From Agarophyton chilense (Eukaryota > Rhodophyta > Florideophyceae > Gracilariales > Gracilariaceae), in contig JARGXX010000012.1 in assembly GCA_030374765.1 (NCBI GenBank), forward strand, positions 496,001 to 560,000: a stretch of 64,000 nucleotides of DNA, read 5' to 3'. A model generated the notes under the pieces. It did not search any database, was not told the origin of the DNA, and was given only the letters and a program-made list of their open reading frames with translations. This document shows positions 22,008-34,739 of the stretch, piece by piece (within the stretch, counting starts at the first letter, position 1; the number at the start of each line of letters is the position of its first letter). Both the position numbers and the translations under genes were made by a program.

Positions 22008-22707
22008 AACGCTACCTAATACTACCTGGAAAGATAAAAAAACTAACGGCTGGCTTGCAGCACGCTATGGTAGTCGGCATTTTCGCAGCAGGTCGGTCAA
22101 AAGAGTTCGCCACATTTCCCAATCTTAGGTGTTTGTGAGCCTCAGAAGTGATGTGCGCAGCCTTGAAGCCTCTTAAATCAACCGCAGAGAGTCACGTTTC
22201 TGATCGCTAAACCAATGAGGCTCTTGGACTCTCCAAACCGCCATTCTGACTTAATGCAAGCACAGGGGGCTTTGTCGTCATTCTCATTCCTGTACGCTGT
22301 TGTTGGTGGCTCTTCGAGTCGCATCTTCGCGGAAGCTCGGACACCGCTTCGTGGACGGCGCACTGTGGAGGAGAGTAAAAAAGGTGTGCTGGCCCAAGCG
22401 CCTCCTTTGCTACACGGGCCGCAGAGTGGCAGCGGAGGCGGTTGTAAGTAAGCGTCTGGAAAGAGCTGGGTGGCACGCAGGCGACACAAGCCCCCCAACA
22501 AACTCACGCTGTCATGTCACGCGCATGTGCCGCACGCGTGCAAGCGAAAGGAAAGCGATCAGCTCCAATGCGCGTGCCGCGCGCGCGCGCGCGTGATGCG
22601 CAACTTGCGCGTGCGTTGTCGCTTCGCTCGCTGCGCAACAACTGGCCCGTCACTCTCGCATGCGCTCCACGCGTGTATCACGGCAGCAGCCAGCTCCTAG
22701 CGGCTGC

Positions 22708-22716
22708 GATATAAAG
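22708..22716 (+). promoter_or_regulatory. TATA-like box upstream of bZIP gene
   Basis: The word gatataaag lies about 150 bp before the bZIP start codon, directly after a very GC-rich stretch and before a C-rich leader. Its position suits a core promoter (inference). Confidence 0.4.
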
Positions 22717-22859
22717 AAGCTCGCGCCTCAGCTCTCATCGCTCACCGCCCCGAGTACCTCCCACTCACCGTTCCCTCCCCTGCTCGCCCCCACCCTCATA
22801 TCAAAGCCTGCACAAAAGTTCGTTCCATTTGCAGACCCCGCTCCAACCACCTCTCCAGT

Positions 22860-23777
22860 ATGCCATCTTCTGCCCACAATGTCCGCCCGCCCGCGGACAT
22901 ACTTGGCCCACCATGTAAGAAGATGCGTTTGGAAACGCCGCTCTGTACCGAGTCCAAAGAAGAGCTCCCCATTGATATGGCACCATTCGCCCTCGATCTC
23001 GGCCTCTCAGAGCTGCAGTACGACCTCATTCACACACCCGTCACATGTGCTGATCTTCGCCCTCCCGTTTTGGATAACTGGTTGGAGGAACCCCCGCTCG
23101 ATTGTCCCCCCGTCACCGATGCCTTCTCCGACATCTCTTCAGAAGAGTCTAAGCATCCGACTTTGGTACCTCGCATACCTCTTCAAGCTCCTCTGCTCTC
23201 CATATGTCAACAGGATCTACCGATGCCCTTCACTTCAACTTCTTCTTCTTCCACTTCCCTGCCCTCCATTGGAAAGCTCCCGTCCTCACCAGCCAACTCG
23301 GAGTGCGCCATCAAACCTGAAGATGTCCACCGCAAGTCGAAGAACACCACGGCATCGTCCACGCGCGCAAGTACCGCAAACTCGCACCCTTCCCAATCTG
23401 AAATTGACTCGCACAAAAAACGCCAGGCTGATCGGGCCGCCAGGAACAGGGAATCAAGCCGCCGTGCGAGAGAGAAACAGAAGAATCGCTTCATTCAGCT
23501 ACAAACTGGAAATTTGATGCTGCAACAAACTATACAAAGATACAAACTCCAAGTAGAACACTTGCAATCATCGTTAGAACGTATGCATTCCATTCTCAAC
23601 TCATGTAGCATGTGCTCCTACAACGCTACAATAGCGCAGCAACAACAGCCACAACCACAACCACAACCATCCCAACCTTCACAACAGTCCTCTCAACAAC
23701 CAACACAGTCTCATCCCCAACCTCACGGATCTGCACAAACGCATTTAGTCCCTAATAACACACTGCTCCGGCAGTAG
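22860..23777 (+). CDS. bZIP transcription factor
   Basis: This is a predicted nuclear DNA-binding dimer. It has 305 residues from ATG 22860, single exon. The basic region KKRQADRAARNRESSRRAREK holds the N-x7-R signature (Asn196, Arg204). Ten residues after Arg204 begins a zipper with heptad positions Leu214, Leu221, Tyr228, Leu235 and Met242, so it is short and imperfect. The N-terminal half is acidic and Pro/Ser-rich (activation-like), with a possible SUMO site IKPE at 151-154. A nuclear-localising KK/RR content lies in the basic region. The C-terminal tail is rich in Gln-Pro repeats (about residues 259-290). Target genes cannot be inferred. Confidence 0.88.
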   Translation: MPSSAHNVRPPADILGPPCKKMRLETPLCTESKEELPIDMAPFALDLGLSELQYDLIHTPVTCADLRPPVLDNWLEEPPLDCPPVTDAFSDISSEESKHPTLVPRIPLQAPLLSICQQDLPMPFTSTSSSSTSLPSIGKLPSSPANSECAIKPEDVHRKSKNTTASSTRASTANSHPSQSEIDSHKKRQADRAARNRESSRRAREKQKNRFIQLQTGNLMLQQTIQRYKLQVEHLQSSLERMHSILNSCSMCSYNATIAQQQQPQPQPQPSQPSQQSSQQPTQSHPQPHGSAQTHLVPNNTLLRQ

Positions 23778-26759
23778 TTGCCTGTGTGCAACGCCAACTC
23801 TCAAGTTGATATACACTCTCTGTAACACTAATATCCTTTTTATTTGTAAAAAATGCAGCAATCTCCATCATCAATGTCCTAAACTCCGAACGGAATCATT
23901 TCTTGTCGTACAAAAAAAATAGGTCGATCTAGAATTGCGGTTATTTCAAATCTGAAGTCTCTCCACCAAAGTGTCTTTGGTTTTTTGTACCAATAACCCC
24001 CTCAAGTGAGTATCACAAGCTACAACAGCTGGCCTTCAACTTTGGATTTCTCTCTCAAGCGGCCCAGAAACAATTTCGATAACCCACAAACTCAAACACG
24101 GGAACTTTGTTTCCACATTGATTATTTTCCTTTGAAAATGAATGTTCTACTATGTCGAGTTGAATTCTGAGTAATTGCCCCACCTTTAAAAACAATTTTT
24201 TCCCTTCTCTCTACGTTTTCGATAGTTCTTTTAGATACAGTCTTTCAAAACCAACCATGGGCAACACATGACAATGCTCAAGAAAGATGGTAATCCATGG
24301 ACTTATTTAGTTTGCCCTACGAATTTCCTCAAGGTCTTTCTCAAGTTCACAGACAATACAGTTTGTACTCTAAAGGTTTAATTGCTTTACAGAAGGAAGG
24401 AATGACACTGAGAAGTCCGGCTTAAATCGCTTTTGGTGCCTTTCACTAAAAGAACGTCAGCGATGACGATCTGCTCAACGTTTGCTCTTCGAGTTTTGCA
24501 GCGAAAGGGTCTGCACTCTAGAAAAGTGAAAAGATACTTACACTCGTTTTCGATCCACAATATGTATTGTGTGAGGGTGATTTTTCTTTTGAAGCCAGCC
24601 ATTGCTCCTACTCTGGAGGTGGTCAATTCATTTGCTGAACGTGCTGGGGCCCAAAGAAATGGAAGGTAGATAGGGTGCTCCAAAACTGTATTTGCAGCCG
24701 CAGAAGAACCCAATATCAAAGATTTCGAGGATATACAGGCAGAACAGAACTATTTAAATACGGGCCTTTTTGTCTCGGCTTCTCTAGTAGCGTTTTCAAA
24801 TCGAATGCTCAGAGACCCATTGAACATTTCTGTCGTTGTGCTCAGTCACAGTGTTGTATGATACTCTCATGATGCAGGTGAAGAGTTGGCGAGGCACGTG
24901 GATGGTATACTTGTGTCTAGGAAGTATCAGAGGTCAAAAGGAGCAGCGTTTGTCTTTTTGAGTTAAAGAACGGGCCAAGACGTACATGTATAGAACCCTT
25001 ACAACAGAACAAAGTGGAAAAGGGTTGAAAACAGAGGGGCAAAGATGATAAATCATTTGGCGGTAAGGGCCGCACGCAAAATGTACGCAAGAACGCATTT
25101 CGGCTTGGGGAGGAGAGACTTAGGTGATGTCACTTGCTTAACTTAAAATACTACTTCTAGTCTCGCTCTGAATGCGCTTGATTAAATGTTATTTTGTTGT
25201 CGGTATGTTCACTGCTGGCTTTTAGCTAAGCTATAGGTGAGGGTGTGGGATGATTTCTAGAACCTCTTTAGTTCGGATTCCGCGTACATCTATCCTCTCC
25301 AAATATGAATGCTATGGTTCACTTTTGTTTACGCAAAAAAGAACTGAAAGACGAATAGTACCACCGTTGTCGGATTCAATATAAGTAAAGGTATCGTAGA
25401 CTGTGGTCAATTCTATAAATTGGAAAATGGAAGAGCTTTGAGGAGGAATATACAAGAAATCTGTCATGGTGTTGGTGTAGAAAGTGTTTGTGAAATCTGC
25501 GTACGGTCCACAATATGAAATATAAAAGGTGTGGAGTAAGCTCCAAAGAAAACGGTCAGCAAGGACTGTCCTATCTTATATAAGAGAGGGGGGAGTTGCT
25601 GTCAGAAGAAAGTCAGCACGATTACGGGCTGATTGTACAATGGTACTGGTCGTAAACTGTTTAAGGTAGTTGGAAAACGATCGGTCAAAAGCTCACATGA
25701 TGCAACGCAGATATAAATTGCTGTGCTCCTCAGAACGGAGGGTTTTTGATAATTTGGGCGTGTGAAAGAACACGGAGAAAGAATAGAACGTTCTTTCAAT
25801 GAGAAGAGAAAGAGGGTTTGTGTTGTTGTCCTCTAAGCCAGCATGAAAGGCTCTTGAAGCGGGTAATAATCTGTTGTAAGAGTTAATGAAACAGCTGAAG
25901 AGATGCTGAGTGCGTACCTACCCTGTGGCTAACGCAAGAAGAAAGATATGGTGTTTCTGGCGGAAGAGTTTAACAACGCCTGTCAGACACGTGAACATAG
26001 TTTGTTCATAATCATGTCTAGAAGAGACATATTTTGAACATGCAAAGTGTCTCGACTTCAAAGTACAACAGCAACAGTGGTTTACTTGGATTGTGGCCCA
26101 ATTGCAACTAGAAATGAAGGAGGTGGTGTTTGCAGAAATCTGTACTGCTGCATCGGTGCGCTGTTCGCCAGCTCAATAGTTTTCAAATGCTTACCCAGTG
26201 TGACAAGACAAGAGTAGATGCCAAGCAAACGATGTTGATCAGAAAACATTTTTCATGTACAAAAGGCCAAAAATGGAGAAGGAAAAAAATTATTCCATGA
26301 GGCGCAAACAATAGATAGTTGTGGGGTATAATCCGGGTGATACCTAAGCATGGGGCGGCCAAAAAGGTATTGGTGAGTTTTTGCACTGTGAGGGACGACG
26401 CCTCACATTGGAAGCACGAATAAAGCAAGAGATTTGGTTGAGAAGGCGAGATTGCAGTGTGAAAAGAAAAAAGAACTTGGCAAGGACCAAGGAAAAAACG
26501 GAAAAAAACAGATGATTTGGCGAAATAGCACTGCAAGCCAGAGCAGCAGGTTTTGGACGCAGATGTGTGGATATGTTGTGAAGTGGATTTTGCCAGCCGA
26601 GCGGCGAAAAATGTTTGGCGAATTGCAGGAGATGGGGACTGCATGTGGGGTGGTGAAGCAGAGAGGCATTACGTATTTGCATATTGCAAAAGGACGGGAC
26701 GAGAGGGGGGGCAATCAAAAGCACGAACATGCTGTTTTGGTGGCGATGGTTGGGCCGTG

Positions 26760-27520
26760 AATGGCCAAGTTGATGGGGGTAGGGGAACGTATAGAAAGGC
26801 GTGTGGGTAGGCGAAGCGGACGGGACGGTGAGTATGCAGACGGGGGACGCTGGTGTGAGCACCGCTGCAGATGGGTGCAGACATGAAACGAGGAGCGTTA
26901 CGCTTGTGCGCTGAGAGCACATACGCATTTGTGGGGGGGGTGGGGGGAATAGTGGGGAGGCGCATGCGCGGCACGTGCGCGACACGTGCACGACAGTGCG
27001 CGTCACGCTCGGGACAGCGTGTTTTTGGCTTGTTGCGGGAGCGAGCGAGGGGGGAGGCGAAGCCGGAAGGGCGCGTGAAAAGCGGAATCATCGCTTGTGG
27101 TAACAATTGCTGAGCTTTGTTGGTTTGTGCGCGCCACGCCCACCCTTTTTGGATTCCTCCTTGTCAAGTTTGAACGTGTGCCGACGGCGTGATTTTTGCG
27201 CCTTCGTGTGATCTCCGTGCGCCATTACGTTTCTCCGTCTGTCGGAGCATACCACCGTGCTTGTCTGCGCCCACCCCGCTGCACCGCCCCCCTACTTGCG
27301 CCCTACCGCATTTCCTCGGCTCGAAGGCGCTCATCAACCCCCGCACCGCCGCTGACTTACGCAACATCGCACATCGCGCGTTGTGATCGATCCGATTGTT
27401 TTGCGGCATTTCTCTTGCGCTGTCGCGCATTCAGCAGCGAATTTGCATCCCGTTTCAGCGTATGGTGCAGCACGCGTTGTGAGATGATTCCGCTTGTATG
27501 AGAGTTGTGTATATTACCTC
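26760..27520. other. isolated GC-rich island without recognised gene
   Basis: The composition is like the gene islands, with several GCGCAC/CACGTGC words near 26960-27010 and a G run near 26932-26945. Short open frames exist on both strands (27196-27501 plus, 27430-27164 minus) without family resemblance. It is a candidate promoter or short gene. Confidence 0.25.
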
Positions 27521-29294
27521 ACGCAATTCCTCGACTCCTGTTCGCAGAATAAAAAAAACTCTCGCACGTGCGTGCCGTGCGCACAATATGCTCTTTTCAC
27601 GTATCTATTGGTCGGTTTTCAACCCTTTCAACATGTTGACCTAAAGTAGAAGCGCAGCATAATTTATGGCGCGCTACATGATATAGATAGATAGTGCACG
27701 CGTTCTACAATATAGTTATCGTGCCGCTGCGTGCCGTACCAACACAAGCGCCAGAGTCGACCACACCACGAGTTTTCTTACTGACTATTGGATATCAGAA
27801 AACACAAAATAAAAAACATGAACAGCTCGACCGTTACATAGCAGAGAGTCCGCTTGAGACAAGAACGTTGCTTATATCATCATTCCATCATGCCGGTCTC
27901 GACATACAGTAAGTTTTCGTCATGCCATCATCACGTGTCGTATTCACAGCCGAACTACTCCATTCCGCATATCGTTCTTCCGAATCATCCGAATCCCAAA
28001 ACAACTCAAGCACTAGCCGCGCCGCAATCAATCCTTACCAGCTGGGCGTGATCATCGCAGGAGTTTCTAGTGCCCCCATGAGGAAAATGGCGCCAATCAT
28101 GCCAACCACACCCACATATTTCATACTGATTGTCTTTGTTGATCAGAGTACGAGTTCAAACGATGCCGCTTTCGAAATAGCTTTAAACCCCCCACCGTTT
28201 CGGGCCCGAAACGCGCAGCACGCCGCGGTATTCGTCACGCCTGCAATCAAAATAGGCCAAAGAGTTGGACCTTACGCAACCCAGAGACGCGTAGGTAGGA
28301 AGATTCAGCGCCATTTGTGGCGCGTTTTACCACCAAACCCGGCAAATAAAAGCATATAATAGTTTATTTCACTTTAATACTATCTTTAACAGTGCCGAGT
28401 ATAGTCCCTCCGAAAAGCGTTCAAATTCATGGATACCAACTTTTGAAAGCCATCGAGTACGCCCCCTCGTACCCGCACAACCTGTGCTGTCACCGTGTTC
28501 GCACCTTCAACAATCCAGAAATGTTTGTACGTGTCCTAGAGCCTTGACTACTCTCTGTTTGAAAAGAAATGCATCTACGTTTTGAACTCAACTTGCGCCA
28601 AGTAGGGTTGACATGTTATACGTCTTCGTCTGTAAGCTGTTTAATCACCGCCAGACCGCATGGCTGAATGCAGCGAGCACACAAGCGGTTGTTTGGAACA
28701 TTCAAACAAGAGCCAGAAAAAGCTGCTCATTGTCCTCCCCTTGTGCCACATCAAATGCTGGTGAACAGCCGAAGTTGGGACCGAAAGCTCGTCGTCCGCG
28801 GCACAAGAGGATAAAGAAGTAGTCTCGAGACGGGCAGCAACGTCAGCCGACATTTCGTTGATACGTGACAGAAGTTCAACCCCATTTTATTAGTATTATA
28901 CACCAAACAAACAAATCGTAAAACACTCGCGTCCCTACATATGCTTCCCATGCATCAGAAAGGCGGAGGTAATCCTTGAAGCACAGTGGTCAGAACCATA
29001 ACCGGAACAAGTACGGTGCTGCGGAAGCAAGACGTACCCCTCTAATTTAGTAGTTTCTTGTGCTTTTCCAAGTTCAAACCGCCCTTGGTCACGCTGTGAA
29101 TACGCCCTCCGCTGAGTGAGGCAAACTCTTGAGGGCGGCGCTACCTAAGGCATTCAAATATTCATACGTTTGCATTTGCTCGTTCCACACTGCGACACAT
29201 GTTTCGGTCGTCCATGCTCTCTCCTGCGACCAAACAACAAGCCATCTACGCTCTTGTTCCTCATGCTTTGTGACAGTGTGCGCACTGCTTCAAA

Positions 29295-29345
29295 ACTGCG
29301 AAAAGCACTGCGAGAAGCACTGCGAGAAGCACTGCGAAAACGCAC
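29295..29345. repeat. four tandem copies of a 12-bp unit
   Basis: The unit actgcgagaagc, with variant actgcgaaaagc, is repeated four times, followed by a degenerate continuation. Confidence 0.85.
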
Positions 29346-31563
29346 TGCCGTCGAGGTCATGCAGCCCAACGCGAAAAACTCACACTCATAGCCTCACCAG
29401 ATGCACAGCGCCTACACAGCAGCTGACCGAAGCTGCACGCGCCCCGCATGGAATACACCGGGTGTAAGACGCATGATTATTCAGTTTATGCATCCGCTGC
29501 TGCTTAAACCAAAGTCGCACCCACGCGCGCAACGTAACCGTCCTCGTCGTTCTCGTCCCGTGCTTTTTCTGACCACACACACCTGCTAAACAAAAACGCT
29601 CCAAACAGGATCCCCCTCAGTCCGCTTCAACCCGTGCGTCGCAAAATATCTCTACCAACTCTCATCTCCAATGGCACCGCCAAAAGGAAGAACAAACCCA
29701 ATACAATCGTGGAAGCTTTTTATTGCTCGTCCGTCAAAGCCGCCGTTGCGCAGCCAATGATAACAAGCCGTATCTACACGACTAGCTGAGGACGCTCCAT
29801 AACACACTACCAGACATGGCTCCCCGCTTCAACGTACCAGTGCAAGTTCGCGCTCACACCCCACATGCGCCCGCTTTTTTCGAATGAGGAAGCATGGAAC
29901 CCGATATGGCCCCTAAACTATTCCGTACTATATCGATATCTGCGTTAAGGGTTAGCTGTAAATCGCAGGTGCGGCGCATCTCCAACTTTAACCATGTGAA
30001 TGGCACTCCTTGGTTGCGAAACAATCAACATGGTGAGATGTCCACCCATGCTTTTCGAGCACCTTACTAGCTAGAATCCAGCCCTGCCTCAATCTTTCTC
30101 GCTTTACTTCTAGCAAGCCAGCTATCAACACCTGCTCTTGTCAAATCACCTCTTTTCAACCAAGAAAATGAGAGCATGTGTCTTCCTTGTATCTCAACCA
30201 GACCTCCCAGCCCCAGAGCTTACTCTCAACCCATCGTCTTAGTTTTATGCAGCGACAAAACCTCCAACATCAAATGCTTCCTCACCCCATACAAAATACA
30301 GAGCTCAGTGCAGCTACTCTGACACTTCTTCAAAGATGTACTACTCTGAATGTCATATTATTGCCTCGCAATAAGTAGTTAACCAACAAGATGGCTACTT
30401 TCTCTCGTGTTCGGGCACATATCTTCTACGCCGTGACACAGCTTTCCGCTGCGCTGAACTTCTCTCTACCTCACGCCCGACAAACAATACATTCTATACA
30501 CTGTGTCACAAAACCCAAGCGTGTAATCTACCCTCCTCCTCCTCCATTCCAAGACTAGAACCGTGGCACATTGTCAGCAATCAAGCATGTATATGCCCTG
30601 TGTGCAGAGCGCTGGCCATTATACACATCCCCTCATCGAGACACCAGTGGCGATCTTTCGCAACATTGCTTGCACTTCATGTCGTGTCTGCGTTAACTAC
30701 CATGCTGTCTTCACACTCGTGAAAAACAATTTCGTACGCCCCACAAATGTGGAGCGTTTTGGTGACTAGGGAGATACAAAAAAATCAGTGCTGCAAGTGT
30801 GGGGTGACATGCATTTGAACGACACATATCGCGGGCAAAACTCATCGTCACTGTTGTACTTGTTTCGCAATGAGCAATCATGCAATAGCCTGGGGCAAGA
30901 AGGATCACAGTTACAGAATGCTAGCAGAGAAGAGAATTTCACAATTGCAAGGGGCCATGTCACTTTTTGAGCTTGTTCATAGACGGCGGTCATTTGGTAA
31001 GGCAAGAAAACCCACTGGTGATAACAATGATTATAGATTGTGGGCACCATGCCTCAGCCGCACGCAGTTTTCGCGAGGGCTTCTGCAGGCACAGATCCCT
31101 CTGTAGGTAGCAATCCCTACTTCCTAAAAGATGGATTCCAGCAATGAGCTGTGATGACGAACGGAGCGGCCCACAAAGCCATCACGTAACAGACAAGGGC
31201 CGTGAGACGTCGTTCGTCTGGGAAATGAATGTAAAATTGGGATCATGATGGGCCCGGCCTACCCTTGTACACGATGTGACAGGTGCGCGTGACGGCAGAA
31301 AGAAAACGGACAAGCACCATTTCTGAGCTTAGGGGGTGGTGTACCTCGACTCGAAGGAAGCGAAAAAGAGGAGCTTCGAGAAGTGTTTACGCGAACAGCG
31401 GAAGAACAGGGAAAACATACATACAACACACGACGGCGTTCTCTACGTCGTTGTTTCGCTGTATTGGGAGAAGCCAATACACAGGATGCGTTTGCATAGG
31501 ACCGACAGTTGTCCGTGCCGGGCCTCAAACAACAGCATGGACCGCCAGATGGAGCATGCCGGG

Positions 31564-33078
31564 TCACATAATGGAAGATTCAGACTCGGCGGTATCATCG
31601 CCATCTGGCGTGATACCTACGACGTCAAGCTGTGAACATCGAAGCCGGATACTTGCTCCGACGAAGAGTGTATCCCGGAGCAGTAATCGACTACCCTCCT
31701 TCTCGATATCTTGCCTCTTTATCATCTTGCTGAAGCCAATCCTCTGACCACTTCTGCCGAAACACGCACCTTTGACCTGTTTGGTAACAAGCTCGGGATG
31801 AGCGCCGGTGTGTCTGACCATGAAGACGGAAAAGTCGAGCTCCACATCCATTTCCTTTTCTTCAGTCTCAGACTGACAGCCCAAGAAGACGCCGACCCAT
31901 TCAAGGTCCTTTTCAATGATTAAGTTCCATAGACAGCCCGCAAAGTAGCGCGAGCTGGTGTTGACATGGTTCTCGAGACGATGCCAGCCGGCAACCCTAT
32001 CCGAAAAGGTAAGGGCATCCGTGCGGCGTCTGCGATACACCGGACTGCTCTCCATGACAACGGAGCGGATGAGTCCGCGTCGCTCATCCGACTTGGCCGC
32101 TAGCCCGCGACTGACATACTTTCTACACACGGTGAACTTGGCAAGCAGTTGCGAAGCGGCGGCAAGCTCCAACTGCTGCTGTGTCATGGTGGGAAAGCGC
32201 ACGAGCTTGACAACGGAGGCAACCTGGGCATCATCAACAGTGTTGACGTTGGCAAATACCCACTGTTGCACAGCGTCGAAAACACTGGCCTCACTTTGCA
32301 CGTTGAGGTCATTGAGCTTTAGCAGCTTTACGAGCGCGTGATACGGAAGCGAGCCCCAGTCAAGCACGTGATCAAAGCGGGTCTTCATGACGCGCCAAGC
32401 CTCGGCCAGCACAAGCTGTGCGTCTGAGTCGCGCGCGCGCGCCGGCTGCGAGGACGAGGGATGCAGCGCTGCGGCAGCGTAAACGCGCGTGCAATTGCGT
32501 TCGGAGACGGCGCCTTCACTCAGGAAGGCGTCGAGAAAGACGGCCAGCTCATCGAAGCGGTAGCGACGGCAAATGGGGAGCGCGGCCAGAACGGAATCGG
32601 TGTCGAGCGTGACAGTCTCACCGTACATGTAGGAGTAAACGAGCTGCCAGCCCAGGCGCAGCGCGTGTTCGTCGGCGTGCTGCACGGCGACCTGGACGCG
32701 GGACCTGTGGGCGGGCTTGGTGCGCGCGGCGGATTGATCGGGGGGCGCAGCGATGACGGAGGAGGCGGCGACTGCGTGTACGTCCGCGCCCGCGTCCGCT
32801 TCCGCGTCCGCTTCCGCGTCCGCTTCCGCGTCCGCGTCCGCGTTCGCGTCAGCGTCCGCATCAGTAGCGGCGGCGGGGTGCGATGCGAGCAATGGGGGGT
32901 GCGAAAACAGGCTTCGAAACTCAAGCGAATGCACGGCAAGAACGGCGCGATGGGCGGGGAAGTGCTTGCGGCCGGCGACGACGTCTACATCGCAGAACGG
33001 GAGCAGATGCTGGTGCAGCAGCAGCCGCGCGGTGGCCTGCGCCGCGTCGGTGTGCGCGTTGAGCACGGTGGGCACCAT
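31564..33078 (-). CDS. BTB-BACK protein with C-terminal MATH-like region
   Basis: BTB-BACK proteins commonly bring substrates to Cullin-3 ubiquitin ligases (family knowledge). It has 504 residues from ATG 33078; the frame stays open upstream but that part is Pro-rich and runs into the neighbour's 3' end. The BTB domain begins at FCDVDVVAGRKHFPAHRAVLA (about 28-50) and resumes at GWQLVYSYMYGE (143-154). Between them lies a loop with alternating Asp/Glu-Ala (about 72-98) encoded by a simple repeat. BACK covers about 195-315 (NVQSEASVFDAVQQWV). The C-terminal ~120 residues have W-LII, GVFLG, FSVFM, GFSKMIKRQDIEKEG and L-DTLFVGASIRL, which resembles a MATH/TRAF fold. Known MATH-BTB proteins have the opposite order. 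Substrate unknown. Confidence 0.72.
   Translation of the reverse strand: MVPTVLNAHTDAAQATARLLLHQHLLPFCDVDVVAGRKHFPAHRAVLAVHSLEFRSLFSHPPLLASHPAAATDADADANADADAEADAEADAEADAGADVHAVAASSVIAAPPDQSAARTKPAHRSRVQVAVQHADEHALRLGWQLVYSYMYGETVTLDTDSVLAALPICRRYRFDELAVFLDAFLSEGAVSERNCTRVYAAAALHPSSSQPARARDSDAQLVLAEAWRVMKTRFDHVLDWGSLPYHALVKLLKLNDLNVQSEASVFDAVQQWVFANVNTVDDAQVASVVKLVRFPTMTQQQLELAAASQLLAKFTVCRKYVSRGLAAKSDERRGLIRSVVMESSPVYRRRRTDALTFSDRVAGWHRLENHVNTSSRYFAGCLWNLIIEKDLEWVGVFLGCQSETEEKEMDVELDFSVFMVRHTGAHPELVTKQVKGACFGRSGQRIGFSKMIKRQDIEKEGSRLLLRDTLFVGASIRLRCSQLDVVGITPDGDDTAESESSIM
32780..32862. repeat. Asp/Glu-Ala coding hexamer repeat in BTB gene
   Basis: A run of cgcgtccgcttc and cgcgtc units codes alternating Ala with Asp or Glu on the minus strand. 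It falls in a loop inside the BTB domain and keeps frame. Confidence 0.8.
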
Positions 33079-33080
33079 GC

Positions 33081-33172
33081 GCGGAGGGATGGAGGGCGGA
33101 AGGCCGAGGGCGGAAGGTCGGAAGGTCGGGGGCGGAAGGTCGGGGGCGGAAGACGGAAGGCGGAAGGCGGGC
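33081..33172. repeat. GGCGGAAGG-type purine repeat before the BTB start codon
   Basis: Degenerate tandem copies of gcggaagg and gaaggtcgggggcg lie directly upstream of the BTB ATG, giving a strong purine/pyrimidine strand bias. They would fall in the 5' leader or core promoter. Confidence 0.7.
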
Positions 33173-33361
33173 GGACGAGCGCAGGGAAGGGGGGGGATCG
33201 AGCGCTCACACGGAAAGCAAGACACAAATGTTGATGAGGGGATAGCACACGCACACGTACACGCACGCGTGCGGCAGCGGCTATCGGTGGCTACGCTGTT
33301 CACCCTTTTGACGGCATCATGCTGTACAGTAGTGCGGGCGGTTTTGCAGGGTCGCTTCCTA

Positions 33362-34702
33362 CTAATCGGTGCCGAAGTAGCGCGTGGCGAAGTCGCCGGC
33401 GCCCGGCACGACGCAGCCATGCTCATCCAGCCCCTCGTCGATGGCCGACACTACCAGCCGCACCTTTCCGAAGCGCGAGCAAATACGTCTGACCGCCTGC
33501 GGGGCGACGATGAGGCTGAGTACGACAATGCGGTCCTCGCGGCAGCGCACGGGGGCGGCCGTGAGGCGCGCGATGGCGGCCTCACACCTGCGGCCGCTGT
33601 GTAGCACCGGCGCCAGCAGCAGCACGTAGCGCTCGCACAGCCCCTGCGGCAGGTACTCGTAGGTGACGGGCAGATGATCGGCGGTGTCGGCTTTGGCGGC
33701 GTCGGCTTTGGCGTGGTCGGCGTCGGCAATAGCGTCGCGGCCGTTTGGCGAACCGATGAGCATTTTTCCTATGCGCACGGTGTGACACACGGCGCGAAGG
33801 CTGCTCTCCATGGTCTCGCCGCTGGGCATGAGGCTGACGCCGGCCAGGCCGGCCACGAAGCCCACACCCAAGAAGCGACGGCCGCTGGGGGTGGTGACGG
33901 TCTTGCGCTTGAAGGGGAGCAGCCCCAGCGCCTCTTCGATAAGCAGACGCATGAGGCGGTTGGAGTAGAACACAATGTCGTTGCGGCTGGCGTTGACGTT
34001 GCGGAAGATGGTGTGCAGGCCGCGGCATTGGTAGCTGTCGGCCATGACGACGAGGTTGGTGTACACCTTGCGTAGATCTGTTTGCTGGATCTTGAGCGCA
34101 ATGTGCTTGATGATGAGGTCGATGGCGACGAGGTTTTCGGCGCCGCGCGGCACCACAATGTCCGAGTGGCGCTTGGTTGGCTGGATGAAGCGCTCGAAGG
34201 CGGGTTTGACAAACGTGGTGTACTGCTGCAGCACGGACTGCACAGAGCGGGAGCGGGCTTTGGTATCGCGCATGATGCGACGCGCTAGACAGATATCGGC
34301 ATCCTCATCAACAAAGATCTTCATATGCATCATGTCGCGAATGCGCGGGTCGTAAAAGGACAGGATGCCCTCAACAATGATGACGTCTGCGACGTCGAGC
34401 TCGGCGCAATGGGCGTCGACGCGGCTGTGGCGCGCAAAGTCGTACATGGGAACAGACACGGGCACTTTTTTGTTCATGGTCTGTAGCGTGTCGAAGAGGG
34501 CATCAAAGTCGAAGGCGTTGGGGTGATCAAAGTTGTATTGGATCGCCTCCTTGCCGGGTGGGAGCCCATGGTAGAACCAGTCGAGCGATAGCAGCACGCA
34601 GCGCTGATCGCCGAGACCATCGATTATCTTGTGACACACGGTAGTCTTTCCGCTGGCAGAGGCGCCGGTGACGCCGATGATGAAGGGGCCGACGTGGGTG
34701 CG

Positions 34703-34739
<37 letters not shown>

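Larger units (their letters stand above)
17448..22859. other. gene-poor 5.4-kb stretch with one GC-rich island
   Basis: No gene is recognised. The sequence is mainly AT-rich with short frames only. The exceptions are a GC-rich island at about 19990-20700, a 25-bp poly-C run at 21640-21664, a short TA run near 21733-21747, a small ORF at 21783-22007, and the GC-rich promoter region of the bZIP gene from about 22440 on, which includes a cgcgcgcg run near 22578-22593. Confidence 0.45.
23778..31563. other. 7.8-kb gene-poor stretch
   Basis: Only short or low-quality frames were seen. The sequence is AT-rich apart from a GC-rich island at about 26760-27520, and no transposon protein was recognised. 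A minus-strand frame 27006-26344 (Pro/Ser/His-rich) and a plus frame 27922-28359 are open but have no recognisable motif. A 12-bp tandem repeat lies at 29295-29345. The stretch may hold noncoding genes or undetected fast-evolving genes. Confidence 0.4.

Noticed and set aside
22660-23517. 285-codon plus-strand open frame overlapping the bZIP gene
   Set aside because: It is in another frame than the bZIP domain, is Ser/Pro-rich without motif, and is explained as a shadow of the C-rich coding sequence.
26344-27006. 220-codon minus-strand frame
   Set aside because: It is Pro/Ser/His/Cys-rich without domain, lies across a change in base composition, and the complementary strand is also open.
33079-33426. 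N-terminal extension of the BTB protein up to 33426
   Set aside because: It is Pro-rich, repeat-derived and overlaps the neighbouring gene's coding end; the ATG at 33078 leads straight into the BTB domain.
32461-33604. Plus-strand frames over the BTB gene
   Set aside because: They are low-complexity shadows; BTB/BACK motifs are on the minus strand.
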